A DNA stretch of 64,000 bases from Bacillus sp. CH140a_4T (GTDB lineage: Bacteria; Bacillota; Bacilli; Bacillales; Bacillaceae_G): positions 434,001 through 498,000 of the forward strand of contig NZ_WBPF01000013.1 in the NCBI RefSeq assembly GCF_008923725.1, read 5' to 3'. Within the stretch, counting starts at the first letter, position 1. Each line of letters starts with the position of its first letter. The position numbers were made by a program, and so were the translations under genes. Below, piece by piece: positions 55,742 to 64,000 of the stretch. A model generated the notes under the pieces. It made no database searches. It was not told where the DNA came from and worked only from the letters and a program-made list of their open reading frames with translations.

Positions 55742-56230
55742 TTACTTATTTGAATAGTTCGTCTTCTCTTCCCCTTCTCGCTCAGCTTTATTGGTATTTA
55801 CTGCGTAGGAAACAGAGTATGCTATAAACACACCATACAATATAAAAATACATATCGTCGTCACAATTGTTTCTTTCGGTAAATGGAGTGCACTTTTAAT
55901 GGCAGGCGCTATTAATCCCATTCCGAAAAATAGTAACGCCCACCAAAATAGCCCATAAATCATCCCTGGAATAATCCCTTCAAACTTTGCCAAAAACACT
56001 TTATACAAAAAGGCAATTAAAATCGAAAGTAGTCCCATACAAACAATTCCTGACACATTGCCCCATACCCCTTCTTTCCAGCTTCCAAAGGCAAATGGTA
56101 AAAGTAAATAGTTCGGTCCTGCTTCCGTAAATGAAAATATATGAAGGAAATACCATATCCCTCCCCAAAAGATTCCACCAAATAAACCAATTTGTACAAA
56201 ATTCCTTGTTCCTAATTGTTCTTGACTCAC
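55742..56230 (-). CDS. yqhR: YqhR membrane protein
   Basis: About 162 residues from GTG 56230, placed by GGAGGTG. Four hydrophobic helices (about 12-30, 55-75, 88-110, 120-142). It matches YqhR by its position between aroQ and yqhQ. No molecular function is known. Confidence 0.82.
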   Translation of the reverse strand: MSQEQLGTRNFVQIGLFGGIFWGGIWYFLHIFSFTEAGPNYLLLPFAFGSWKEGVWGNVSGIVCMGLLSILIAFLYKVFLAKFEGIIPGMIYGLFWWALLFFGMGLIAPAIKSALHLPKETIVTTICIFILYGVFIAYSVSYAVNTNKAEREGEEKTNYSNK

Positions 56231-56474
56231 ATCGACACCTCCGCTCAATAGTATGCCCGAAACTATTTTGAACCATGTTTAAATACTGCGAAATTTGTCT
56301 ATAAAAAGAATAAGAAATGTCCGACTCTCGTAACATTTTTCCTTGTCATATACTTGTATTTGTCGATAAAATAAAGGAAACTCGGTGATTGTCTTATTTC
56401 AAAATGACAGAACCCAGTATGACAATTGCCTCTTTTTCTACATAAGAGAGAAACAAATACAGGTTGGTGTTAAC

Positions 56475-57395
56475 ATGGCAGAAGAGTCAAAACAAATATA
56501 TGGCGGGCAAGCAGTCATAGAAGGAGTTATGTTTGGCGGTAGAGAATATACTGTTACAGCGGTTCGTCGTAAAGATAAATCGATTGAATTTTATCGATTA
56601 CCACGCGTTCGTAATAAAGCATTATCTATCCTGAAAAAAATTCCATTTTTACGAGGGATTGCCGCTATTGTGGATGCAAGTGCGAATGGAGCAAAACATT
56701 TAAACTTTGCTTCAGAACGATTTGATGTCCACCCAGAAGAAGACGAACAAATTGCAAATAACAAAGAAGAACAATCGAAATTAACGATGGTATTAGGAGT
56801 TGCAGCAGTTGGCGTTTTATCTTTCATATTCGGTAAAGTCATTTTCACAGCAGTCCCTGCACTACTAGCTGAATTAACAAGACCGATTTTCCCTTCTCAT
56901 ACAGGGCAAATCATTATCGAAAGTGTCATTAAGCTCATGCTATTATTGAGCTATATATACTTTATTTCTTTAACCCCACTTATTAAGCGGGTATTTCAGT
57001 ACCATGGTGCGGAGCATAAAGTAATTAATGCCTATGAGAATAATCTTCCAATGACTGTAGAAAATGTTCAAAAACAAACTCGCCTTCATTATCGCTGTGG
57101 CAGTAGCTTTATTATATTTACAGTCATTATTGGAATGTTTGTTTATTTCCTTGTCCCTACAGATCCACTTTGGGCCAGAGTCGTAAACCGAATTTTATTA
57201 ATTCCAGTCGTTCTCGGCATTTCTTTTGAAGTGTTACAATTTACAAATCGATTACGCGATATTCCAGTATTACGCATACTTGGATATCCCGGATTATGGC
57301 TACAACTATTAACAACGAAAGAACCAACAGATGATCAAGTGGAAGTAGCCATTGCATCGTTTGAAGAATTATTACGTTTAGAAAACAAACAATAA
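56475..57395 (+). CDS. yqhQ: YqhQ (DUF1385) membrane protein
   Basis: About 306 residues from ATG 56475, giving MAEESKQIYGGQAVIEGVMFGG, the DUF1385 family start. Characteristic FQYHGAEHKVINAYEN (about 175-190), HYRCGSSF and several hydrophobic helices follow. The His/Glu/Cys-containing motif suggests a metal site, but the role is not established. Divergent from yqhR. Confidence 0.88.
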   Translation: MAEESKQIYGGQAVIEGVMFGGREYTVTAVRRKDKSIEFYRLPRVRNKALSILKKIPFLRGIAAIVDASANGAKHLNFASERFDVHPEEDEQIANNKEEQSKLTMVLGVAAVGVLSFIFGKVIFTAVPALLAELTRPIFPSHTGQIIIESVIKLMLLLSYIYFISLTPLIKRVFQYHGAEHKVINAYENNLPMTVENVQKQTRLHYRCGSSFIIFTVIIGMFVYFLVPTDPLWARVVNRILLIPVVLGISFEVLQFTNRLRDIPVLRILGYPGLWLQLLTTKEPTDDQVEVAIASFEELLRLENKQ

Positions 57396-57474
57396 TTATT
57401 TAAAATTGGTGTTCAACTCCTTTCCTCATCGTTAATATACTAATTTTAATATATGTTTTTAGGAGGTGTCCCTT

Positions 57475-57876
57475 ATGAACGGTCGTTCGTTTACATTCGC
57501 TATAGTTATGCTTATTATCGGATTAGCAATATTCGGCCTTGTTTCATCTGTCATTACAAATCCAATGGGTGTATTAAGAAATATCGGGTACATGTTACTT
57601 GTTGTCGGTATCTTTTATTTGCTATACAAGATGTTTACAAATTCTAGTGGTTCTGCAAATTCGCAAAGCTCTTATAAGCGTGCTGCAAAACAATCGAACC
57701 GCAAACATGGGAAACAAAATGTAGCACCCCTAAGCAATTCTTTCTTGAAATCAAACGCTTCTAATGACAAAGGTAAAAAAGGTGCTCCTTCCACTTTGAA
57801 GCGAAAAAGAAAACAATCTCATTTAACTGTCATTGAAGGCAAAAAAAACAAAAAGAAAGACCGTGCTTCCTTTTAG
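57475..57876 (+). CDS. yqhP: SA1362-family membrane protein (YqhP)
   Basis: About 133 residues from ATG 57475 behind AGGAGGTG. Two N-terminal hydrophobic helices (about 5-25 and 38-56) precede a very basic, Ser/Asn/Lys-rich tail. It matches the SA1362 family by layout and position after yqhQ. Function unknown. Confidence 0.82.
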   Translation: MNGRSFTFAIVMLIIGLAIFGLVSSVITNPMGVLRNIGYMLLVVGIFYLLYKMFTNSSGSANSQSSYKRAAKQSNRKHGKQNVAPLSNSFLKSNASNDKGKKGAPSTLKRKRKQSHLTVIEGKKNKKKDRASF

Positions 57877-57896
57877 GAAATACGGTCTTTTTTTAT
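57857..57896. terminator. Terminator shared by yqhP and the HAD gene
   Basis: AAAGACCGT pairs with ACGGTCTTT, with additional CTTCC/GGAA pairs inside; it overlaps the ends of both convergent genes. Confidence 0.75.
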
Positions 57897-58535
57897 ACTT
57901 TGAAGCACTTCTTTCAGACTTTTATCTTCCATACTTTCAATTCGAAGGTGATGATTTTCAAATGGTAAATTCCGTGTCACATCATTAGGTACAACAACGC
58001 ACTTTAATCCTGCTGCAATCGCTGCTTTTAATCCGTTTAACGAGTCCTCAAATACAACAGCCTCAGACGGATCAATCCCTAAATCTTCTATCGCAACTCG
58101 ATAAAGCGCTGGATCCGGTTTTACCTTCTCAACATCTTCTCTCGTTTTAATGACTTCAAAATAATCTCGAATTTTTAGCTCTTCCAAAAAGGAAGTAACC
58201 CATTCTCTAGATGAACTGGAAGCTAATGCGATTTTCAATCCCATTTCTTTCGCTTCCTCTAAATATTCTTTTACTCCGTCACGAGCTTCTGGTATTTTCA
58301 TTTTCTCTTTATGTAAAGTTTTCACTTTTTCTTTTAATGCTTGCTGGTTAAAATTCTCTTTTAATTGCTCATTTAAATATGCGTAAAGCACATCGTCTGT
58401 CGTCCCAATACATTTCGCAAATTCCGCTAAAGGTAACTCCCCACCGTACTCACGAACAGCGTCTCTGAAAGAGTGAAACCATATTGTTTCTGTATCCACA
58501 ATTAATCCATCAAAATCAAAAATAATTGCTTTCAT
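57873..58535 (-). CDS. HAD-superfamily phosphatase/phosphoglucomutase-like
   Basis: A 220-residue HAD hydrolase of the beta-phosphoglucomutase-like class. Motif I IFDFDGLIVDTE, motif II ALASSSSREW, the Lys in EKVKPDPALYR and motif IV VVFEDSLNGLKAA are all present, with a helical cap at about 15-85. It acts on a small phosphorylated metabolite, identity unknown. Convergent with yqhP (4-base overlap). Confidence 0.9.
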   Translation of the reverse strand: MKAIIFDFDGLIVDTETIWFHSFRDAVREYGGELPLAEFAKCIGTTDDVLYAYLNEQLKENFNQQALKEKVKTLHKEKMKIPEARDGVKEYLEEAKEMGLKIALASSSSREWVTSFLEELKIRDYFEVIKTREDVEKVKPDPALYRVAIEDLGIDPSEAVVFEDSLNGLKAAIAAGLKCVVVPNDVTRNLPFENHHLRIESMEDKSLKEVLQSIKKDRIS

Positions 58536-58561
58536 AATTCTCCCGTCCTTTTCGATTGAAA

Positions 58562-58588
58562 TAAAAAAGGAAACGCCATACGTTCCCC
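58562..58588 (-). terminator. Terminator of mntR
   Basis: AGGAAACG and CGTTCCCC around CCATA, T-run on the minus strand. Confidence 0.8.
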
Positions 58589-59113
<525 letters not shown>

Positions 59114-59128
59114 CTAAATATATAAAAC

Positions 59129-59164
59129 AAAAAAGAATCTGTATTTGTATACAGACTCTTCTTA
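59129..59164 (-). terminator. Terminator of splB
   Basis: AGAATCTGTAT pairs with ATACAGACTCT with one mismatch; T-run on the minus strand, at the splB stop. Confidence 0.8.
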
Positions 59165-60190
59165 AGTAAAGTATTGTATTTCTGCATCAGGAAAAAACTC
59201 ATGTATATAACCTCTTATTGTTTCTTCTAATACTTCCGCATCATCTTTTTTATAAACGTATTTTCCGATTCCGTATCGTCCCCATTTATATTTACGCTTC
59301 TCTTCATCCATTTCAAGTTTCGTATTCGGATAACGCTCTTGAATGACCTTTTTTGCCGGTTTTGTAAAGCGATGTTGAATTAATTCAAACGTTAAATTCG
59401 GTATCGACAAATCTTTTAGCGCATTGTACAGTCGCTCAAATAATTCACGGTATCCTTCGTCCCACCCTTCATGCATATAAAGTGGCGCCACAATAAACCC
59501 AAGTGGATAACCCGCGCCTGCTACTTTACGAGCCGCCTCAATTCGTTCTTCAAAGGGTGATGTCCCTGGCTCAAAATTTTTAATCACATACCGTGAATTA
59601 ATACTAAACCTGAAACGAGTTTTCCCGTTATGTTTTGCATCTAACAAATGATCAACGTGCGAATATTTCGTAACGAAACGTAAACGCCCGTATTCACTTT
59701 CTCCAATAAACTCTATCGCCCGCTTTAATGCATGTGTTAAATGATCAATCCCAACGATATCTGATGTACAAGCCGCTTCAAATCTTGTTATTTCAGGTGC
59801 TCTTTCATCCATGTATTGCTTTGCCTTCTCAAATATTTCATCAAGATTAACATACACGCGAACGTAAGGCTTACTCCCAAGTGTCGTTTGCAAATAGCAA
59901 TAATGGCAATGCCCCATACACCCTGTTGCGAGCGGGATTGCATATTCAGCTGACGGTTTTGACGTATCAAACTTTAATGTCTTCCTCACCCCAACAACAA
60001 GCGTTGCCTTTGCATTACGATACTTTTGCAAATCATTTTCACCTGGCAAATTTCTAATTTGATTATGAGATGTCGTTTCACGAATTTCTAATCCCATCTT
60101 CGTAAACTTCTCGTACAGCTCTTTTCCAAGCGGATATTCAAGTGCCTTCGGTTCAAAGTACACGATTTTTGGCATAAATGGTTTCATACG
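59162..60190 (-). CDS. splB: Spore photoproduct lyase
   Basis: About 342 residues from ATG 60190 (GAGGAGGG upstream). Radical-SAM enzyme with the cluster motif CMGHCHYC (CxxxCxxC, about residues 91-98). It repairs the thymine dimer 'spore photoproduct' during germination. The late cysteine thought to act as H-donor in B. subtilis (Cys141) corresponds to the AACTSD segment. It is divergent from the padR operon and shares its intergenic region. Confidence 0.94.
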   Translation of the reverse strand, partial: RMKPFMPKIVYFEPKALEYPLGKELYEKFTKMGLEIRETTSHNQIRNLPGENDLQKYRNAKATLVVGVRKTLKFDTSKPSAEYAIPLATGCMGHCHYCYLQTTLGSKPYVRVYVNLDEIFEKAKQYMDERAPEITRFEAACTSDIVGIDHLTHALKRAIEFIGESEYGRLRFVTKYSHVDHLLDAKHNGKTRFRFSINSRYVIKNFEPGTSPFEERIEAARKVAGAGYPLGFIVAPLYMHEGWDEGYRELFERLYNALKDLSIPNLTFELIQHRFTKPAKKVIQERYPNTKLEMDEEKRKYKWGRYGIGKYVYKKDDAEVLEETIRGYIHEFFPDAEIQYFT

Positions 60191-60251
60191 CTTCCCTCCT
60201 CTCGTTAGTATGAGAAACATTGAAAAATTAACACGCATTAAAGTTTTCCAC

Positions 60252-60280
60252 TTCAGTAACTTGCGTTGCAAGTTACTGAA
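60252..60280. promoter_or_regulatory. Operator 1 of the padR operon
   Basis: A perfect inverted repeat with 13-base arms (TTCAGTAACTTGC and complement) around GTT. It contains the -35 box of the padR promoter, so a bound repressor would block RNA polymerase. Confidence 0.8.
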
Positions 60281-60289
60281 TGTTATAAT
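60261..60289 (+). promoter_or_regulatory. Sigma-A promoter of the padR operon
   Basis: TTGCGT at 60261-60266, 17 bases, TATAAT at 60284-60289. The -35 box lies in operator 1 and operator 2 overlaps the start region. Confidence 0.8.
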
Positions 60290-60297
60290 CTGGATAA

Positions 60298-60324
60298 CAG
60301 GTAACTTGCAACGCAAGTTACCTG
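60298..60324. promoter_or_regulatory. Operator 2 of the padR operon
   Basis: A perfect inverted repeat with 12-base arms (CAGGTAACTTGC and complement) around AAC. It shares the core GTAACTTGC-N3-GCAAGTTAC with operator 1; centres are 45 bases apart. Confidence 0.8.
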
Positions 60325-60343
60325 AGTAAAAGGTGGTGAAATC

Positions 60344-60661
60344 ATGCACAGCCAAATGTTAAAAGGCGTGCTCGAAGGTTGCATCCTATACATCATTTCA
60401 CAAGAAGAAGTGTACGGATATGAACTGAGTACAAAATTAAATAAACACGGATTTACATTTGTAAGCGAAGGAAGCATATATCCGTTATTGTTACGTATGC
60501 AAAAAGAAAAATTGATTGAAGGAACATTAAAAGCCTCCTCACTCGGTCCAAAGCGAAAATATTATCACGTAACTGCTAAAGGATTAGAACAGCTTGAAGA
60601 ATTTAAACAAAGCTGGGGAATGGTTTCAACGACCGTAAACAAATTATTACAAGGGGAGTGA
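60344..60661 (+). CDS. PadR-family transcriptional regulator
   Basis: A 105-residue winged-helix repressor (LEGCILYIISQEEVYGYELSTKL, SEGSIYPLLLRMQKEKLIEG, GPKRKYYHVTAKG). The short form without a large C-terminal domain is subfamily 2-like. Two strong palindromes over its own promoter indicate autorepression. It is followed by two DUF1129-like membrane protein genes, a common pairing. The inducing signal is unknown. Confidence 0.92.
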   Translation: MHSQMLKGVLEGCILYIISQEEVYGYELSTKLNKHGFTFVSEGSIYPLLLRMQKEKLIEGTLKASSLGPKRKYYHVTAKGLEQLEEFKQSWGMVSTTVNKLLQGE

Positions 60662-60666
60662 TAGGG

Positions 60667-61353
60667 ATGAAGGCGAAAGATTTAATCGAACTAAATAACG
60701 AAAAGCGTAAATTATTAACTACAGAAAATGAAACCGCCTATAGTGACATGTTAATATACATCCGCTTAGCTAAAGTGCCCGAATACCAAGCGGAAGAACT
60801 GCTAATTGAAATTCTAGATCACCTTATTGAAGCACAGCAAGAAGAAAAAAATGCTTATAATATTTTTGGCGAAGACTTACAGACATACTGTGACGAACTA
60901 ATTGCCGCCCTACCGAAGCCAAGTTTATGGGAACAATTATCGATTCCTTTATTTATAACTAGTTATCTATTAGCAATATACTTTGCTGTTTCTTCTGTCA
61001 TTGCATTGGTAGTTCCCTTATTTTCAAATGAAGCACGTTTTAAATTTGTACACATTGATTTCATTTATCTGCTCGCATTTATATCGTCCGTGCATCTTAT
61101 GATACGCTTTGTTTTCGATTTTATTAATACTGATTTATTTAAAAATAAAACAACTATTTGGAGGCATATTGGAGGGTTCTTAATGCGTCATAGCCTATGG
61201 ATACTATTAATCAGTATTTCCTTTTTATTTATTAAACAGCCCTATACTACATTACAAATTTCACCTTGGATCGGTGCTTTGCTAGCCATCTCTTGCTATG
61301 CACTATACAAAATCTTCTTCAAAAAAGAATATTTAGCTTTTAAAAAGGAGTGA
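60667..61353 (+). CDS. DUF1129-like membrane protein, paralogue 1
   Basis: About 228 residues from ATG 60667 behind GGGGAGTG. A conserved N-terminal cytoplasmic domain (1-85, LNNEKRKLLTTENETAYSD to FGEDLQTYCDELIAALP) is followed by four to five hydrophobic helices. The N-terminal domain is closely shared with the next gene, showing tandem duplication. It is translated 5 bases after the padR stop. Confidence 0.8.
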   Translation: MKAKDLIELNNEKRKLLTTENETAYSDMLIYIRLAKVPEYQAEELLIEILDHLIEAQQEEKNAYNIFGEDLQTYCDELIAALPKPSLWEQLSIPLFITSYLLAIYFAVSSVIALVVPLFSNEARFKFVHIDFIYLLAFISSVHLMIRFVFDFINTDLFKNKTTIWRHIGGFLMRHSLWILLISISFLFIKQPYTTLQISPWIGALLAISCYALYKIFFKKEYLAFKKE

Positions 61354-61357
61354 CGAT

Positions 61358-62029
61358 ATGATGACCGAAAAAGAAATGGTTAAGTTGAACAATGAAAAAA
61401 GAGAATTATTAACAACTGAAAACGAAGCTGCTTATGGTGATATGCTTATTTATTTACGCTTAACTAGCGTTCCACAAAAGCAAATGGAAGAATTACTTTT
61501 AGAAATATTAGATCATCTTTTAGAAGCGCAAGAAGACGGTAAAAATGCACATGATATTTTCGGAGAAGATTTAAAAACTTACTGCGATGAATTGATTAAC
61601 TCTTCAGAACACCAAAATACTTTCCAACAAACTGCCGTTATTGGATTTGCAGTTAGTTTATTATTAGCTATTCAAATTGGGTACGATACATTCACTACTC
61701 TTATGCAACAACTATTTACAGACACAAACACTTCAGGAATTCCATTTAGTGTTCCTGGAACCATATTATCTGCTATTGTTTTAACAATGGGAGCTTTCAT
61801 AATTTTTTCGTTATTTAGACGTTTTTCTTTTACAATACTAGTTTCCTGGAAGCAAAAAGCACTCCTTTTATTATCAGTATTCATACCTTTTGTCTTATCA
61901 GTTTTTTCAAACGTATTTTTCAAAACACAACCATACTTATTTTATAATTTGTCTATTTGGCAAGGTGCCCTTGTGACAATTTCTTTTTATATTTTGTACA
62001 AATTTTTATATAAAACATCTAAATTTTAA
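61358..62029 (+). CDS. DUF1129-like membrane protein, paralogue 2
   Basis: A 223-residue protein starting at ATG 61358 (AAGGAGTGA upstream; a second ATG follows). Residues 5-85 repeat the paralogue 1 domain with about three quarters identical residues by eye, while the membrane part has diverged. Same operon and regulation as padR. Function unknown. Confidence 0.8.
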   Translation: MMTEKEMVKLNNEKRELLTTENEAAYGDMLIYLRLTSVPQKQMEELLLEILDHLLEAQEDGKNAHDIFGEDLKTYCDELINSSEHQNTFQQTAVIGFAVSLLLAIQIGYDTFTTLMQQLFTDTNTSGIPFSVPGTILSAIVLTMGAFIIFSLFRRFSFTILVSWKQKALLLLSVFIPFVLSVFSNVFFKTQPYLFYNLSIWQGALVTISFYILYKFLYKTSKF

Positions 62030-62055
62030 CAGCCCTTCAAAAGGCTGTTTTTCTT
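62029..62055 (+). terminator. Terminator of the padR operon
   Basis: ACAGCC and GGCTGT around CTTCAAAA, followed by T5. Confidence 0.8.
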
Positions 62056-62126
62056 CTGTCTAATTTTACAAATTGAAAAATTTCATAAAGAAAATAAGAA
62101 AAATGCAAAATAATTAAAGTTAATTG

Positions 62127-62156
62127 TTGACGTGATGCTTTTATTATCGGTATCAT
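62127..62156 (+). promoter_or_regulatory. Sigma-A-like promoter
   Basis: TTGACG at 62127-62132, 18 bases, TATCAT at 62151-62156, upstream of the gene at 62230. Confidence 0.5.
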
Positions 62157-62229
62157 AAATCTTCGTGAGCAATTATTTTTCGTTATACGATTTTTTTATT
62201 ATTACTGAATTTTTGAGAGGAGAAATTAG

Positions 62230-63069
62230 ATGTCAGTTAAGAAGAAAACGCAAGTACGCACCGGCAAAATGGTACGTGAACTAATGTTAGCAGACGAAGA
62301 TGTAAATGCTTCGCTAATTATGGTATATAGTGAAAACGGTGTAAACGCAGAAATTAAAATCGAGGGCTTAACGCCGAAATGTAACGAAGAATTATTTTTG
62401 AGCGGAAACGTGGATTGGAACAAGAGTGTTATTTATAAAATTGTTGATTTCACTGGGAACGCTGAAGTTGGTAAAGTTACATTAACAGCGATGAACAAAA
62501 ACAATGTTTCTCTAGAAGTTGAACGCGTTATGTGGAGCAAAGAGAATAAAGAAGCTGCTGAACAAGAAGAAACAGTTGTAGAAGCTACTCCGAAAAAAGA
62601 AGTAGTTGTAGAAGCTCCAAAAGCAGTTACACCTGCTCCAAAACCTGTTACGCGAGTAGAAACACCTGTAGCACCTAAACCTACTCCGGTACCAACGCCG
62701 AAGCCAGTAAGTGTAGAAGCAGCTGTGGAATTATCTACTCCAGCACCTGTGAAAAAAGCAGTACCAACTCCAGTTACAAAGCAAGAGACAGCACCGGTCG
62801 CTCCTGCAAAACCGAAGCAACCTGCTTTGACTGAAACAAATACAAAACTACAAGAAAATTATGTGAAACTCGTGAAAAAGACAATTGAAGTTTGTCAAGA
62901 TTACGAGCTTGGCATCGACATAGATGATTCTATTGAAAGCTTAAAACAAGAACTACAAAGCCAAGGTATTAGCGTTACATTTGACAAAGAAATTATGGAC
63001 GTTGTAAATCGCCTTCGTTCTTTACAAGATAAAGGAATCAAAGTAGAAAAAGTACTTAATTTACTATAA
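62230..63069 (+). CDS. Hypothetical protein with a Pro/Lys/Val-rich linker
   Basis: A 279-residue protein in three parts: a globular N-terminal domain (1-105) with no motif I recognise, a low-complexity linker (about 110-200) full of Pro, Ala, Val, Lys and Thr, and a C-terminal helical domain (about 205-279). There is no signal peptide or membrane segment. GAGAGGAGA precedes the start. It is monocistronic. The linker resembles those of adaptor or scaffold proteins; no function can be named. Confidence 0.75.
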   Translation: MSVKKKTQVRTGKMVRELMLADEDVNASLIMVYSENGVNAEIKIEGLTPKCNEELFLSGNVDWNKSVIYKIVDFTGNAEVGKVTLTAMNKNNVSLEVERVMWSKENKEAAEQEETVVEATPKKEVVVEAPKAVTPAPKPVTRVETPVAPKPTPVPTPKPVSVEAAVELSTPAPVKKAVPTPVTKQETAPVAPAKPKQPALTETNTKLQENYVKLVKKTIEVCQDYELGIDIDDSIESLKQELQSQGISVTFDKEIMDVVNRLRSLQDKGIKVEKVLNLL

Positions 63070-63108
63070 GAAATAAGAGGTGGCAATTGCCACCTCTTAT
63101 TTCTTATA
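63065..63108. terminator. Bidirectional terminator between the 62230 gene and lipM
   Basis: A perfect 44-base palindrome (22-base arms) centred on AATT, overlapping both stop codons. Confidence 0.9.
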
Positions 63109-63933
63109 ATTCCATTCCTTACTTTCATACTTCTCTTTTGCTAATGTTTGCACTTCATGTAACTGTTCTTCTGTTAATTCATACGGAACAAGCTCTACAT
63201 CTAATCCTTTTTCAAACCCAACCTCAAACGCTTTAATTAACTGTTCGATTGTAAACGTACGGTCTGTTAATTCATTAATTGCTACCGCTTTAGAAGAGAA
63301 CATACTCTTCATACGCTCTTTCACACGTTCATTCGGGAATAAAAACAGATCGTATAACTCATCTAAATCTATTTCTAACGGAATCGATCCGTGCTGCAAA
63401 ATCACACCTTTTTGGCGTGTTTGAGCACTACCTGCGATTTTTCTTCCTTCTACTACAATTTCATACCAAGACGGTGCATCAAAGCATACGCCTGAACGTG
63501 GATTTTTTAAATTTTCACGGTCTGCTTCTGTTTTTGGAACTGCATAATACGCTTCTAATCCTAATGCCTTAAAACCATCTAATAAACCTTGCGAAATAAT
63601 ACGATACGCTTCTGTAACTGTTTTTGGCATATTTGGATGATCTTCAGACACAATAACACTGTACGTTAATTCTTTATCATGTAGTACACCCCTGCCGCCT
63701 GTTTGACGACGAACGAATCCATATTTCTTTTCGTTAACTACATCCATATTAATATCTTTTTCAACACGCTGGAAATACCCAACTGTTAATGTTGGTACTT
63801 CCCATTCATAAAAACGAATGGTTGGTGGCATTTTTTTTTCACTTTGCCAATTTAATAAACATTCATCTAACGCCATATTAAATGCCGGCGAACATTGACC
63901 AGAGTTAATATAACACCATTTTTCTTTTCCCAT
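63097..63933 (-). CDS. lipM: Octanoyltransferase LipM
   Basis: About 278 residues from ATG 63933. BPL/LplA/LipB-fold enzyme with [18 protein letters not shown] near residue 70 and the catalytic Cys in [27 protein letters not shown] near 150. It moves octanoyl groups from acyl carrier protein to GcvH, the first step of lipoate assembly. Its product ultimately lipoylates complexes such as the BCKDH E2 encoded in this window. Confidence 0.94.
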   Translation of the reverse strand: MGKEKWCYINSGQCSPAFNMALDECLLNWQSEKKMPPTIRFYEWEVPTLTVGYFQRVEKDINMDVVNEKKYGFVRRQTGGRGVLHDKELTYSVIVSEDHPNMPKTVTEAYRIISQGLLDGFKALGLEAYYAVPKTEADRENLKNPRSGVCFDAPSWYEIVVEGRKIAGSAQTRQKGVILQHGSIPLEIDLDELYDLFLFPNERVKERMKSMFSSKAVAINELTDRTFTIEQLIKAFEVGFEKGLDVELVPYELTEEQLHEVQTLAKEKYESKEWNYKK

Positions 63934-64000
63934 CCTGCACCTCATATAACCAATTATTTTTCACATTCTCTAGTCTACCAAATTCGACAAAATTTGTGAA

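Overview
The window looks like chromosome from a member of the Bacillus cereus group. The base composition is AT-rich. The gene order follows the Bacillus core (accBC-yqhY-nusB-folD-xseAB-ispA-dxs-tlyA-argR-recN-spoIVB-spo0A and spoIIIAA-AH-yqhV-efp-papA-aroQ-yqhRQP-mntR), and many proteins match my memory of B. cereus/anthracis proteins almost residue for residue. No rRNA, tRNA, CRISPR array, prophage or insertion sequence was seen. Names rest on reading the sequence and on memory of families; no search was run.

Layout. (1) 1-10.6 kb: a dispersed repeat cut by the window edge, RNase Z, two unknown proteins, then a magnesium module: sigma-A promoter, M-box riboswitch, terminator, an unlisted 31-codon leader ORF, the mgtA P-type ATPase and mgtC. 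DNA polymerase IV, an M20 peptidase, an acetyltransferase and the tiny stressosome anchor Prli42 follow. (2) 10.7-18 kb: L,D-transpeptidase, YqjA-like membrane protein, an art-type amino-acid ABC transporter, bacilliredoxin BrxB, a YjdF protein behind a yjdF-type riboswitch, a Nudix hydrolase, a truncated DUF421 gene and a RodA/FtsW protein. (3) 18.3-28.6 kb: the branched-chain keto-acid operon ptb-bcd-buk-lpdV-bkdAA-bkdAB-bkdB, with a textbook sigma-54 promoter and its activator BkdR upstream. (4) 28.7-31.7 kb: DUF2627, a glycerophosphodiester phosphodiesterase, a YycC-like micro-protein and a GT-C-like membrane protein. (5) 32-46.5 kb: spo0A, spoIVB, recN, argR, tlyA, dxs, ispA, xseB, xseA, folD, nusB, yqhY, accC and accB, all on the minus strand. 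(6) 47-57.9 kb: the spoIIIA operon (feeding-tube machinery), yqhV, a possible structured RNA, a small membrane protein followed by a full dispersed repeat, then efp, papA, aroQ, yqhR, yqhQ and yqhP. (7) 57.9-64 kb: HAD phosphatase, MntR, spore photoproduct lyase, an autoregulated PadR operon with two DUF1129-like paralogues, an unknown proline-rich protein and the octanoyltransferase LipM.

Most of the window is conserved housekeeping and sporulation sequence. The less ordinary signals are: the two-tier control region of mgtA (M-box terminator, then a leader ORF and a Shine-Dalgarno hairpin); a dispersed repeat whose two copies differ by compensatory changes in its stems; spoIIIAD with no usual start codon where homology and the ribosome binding site put it; a tandem palindrome pair that could bind BkdR; and a FapR-like box upstream of accB. 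Several starts were moved from the longest open frame to the codon preceded by a Shine-Dalgarno sequence; these moves are stated in the entries.
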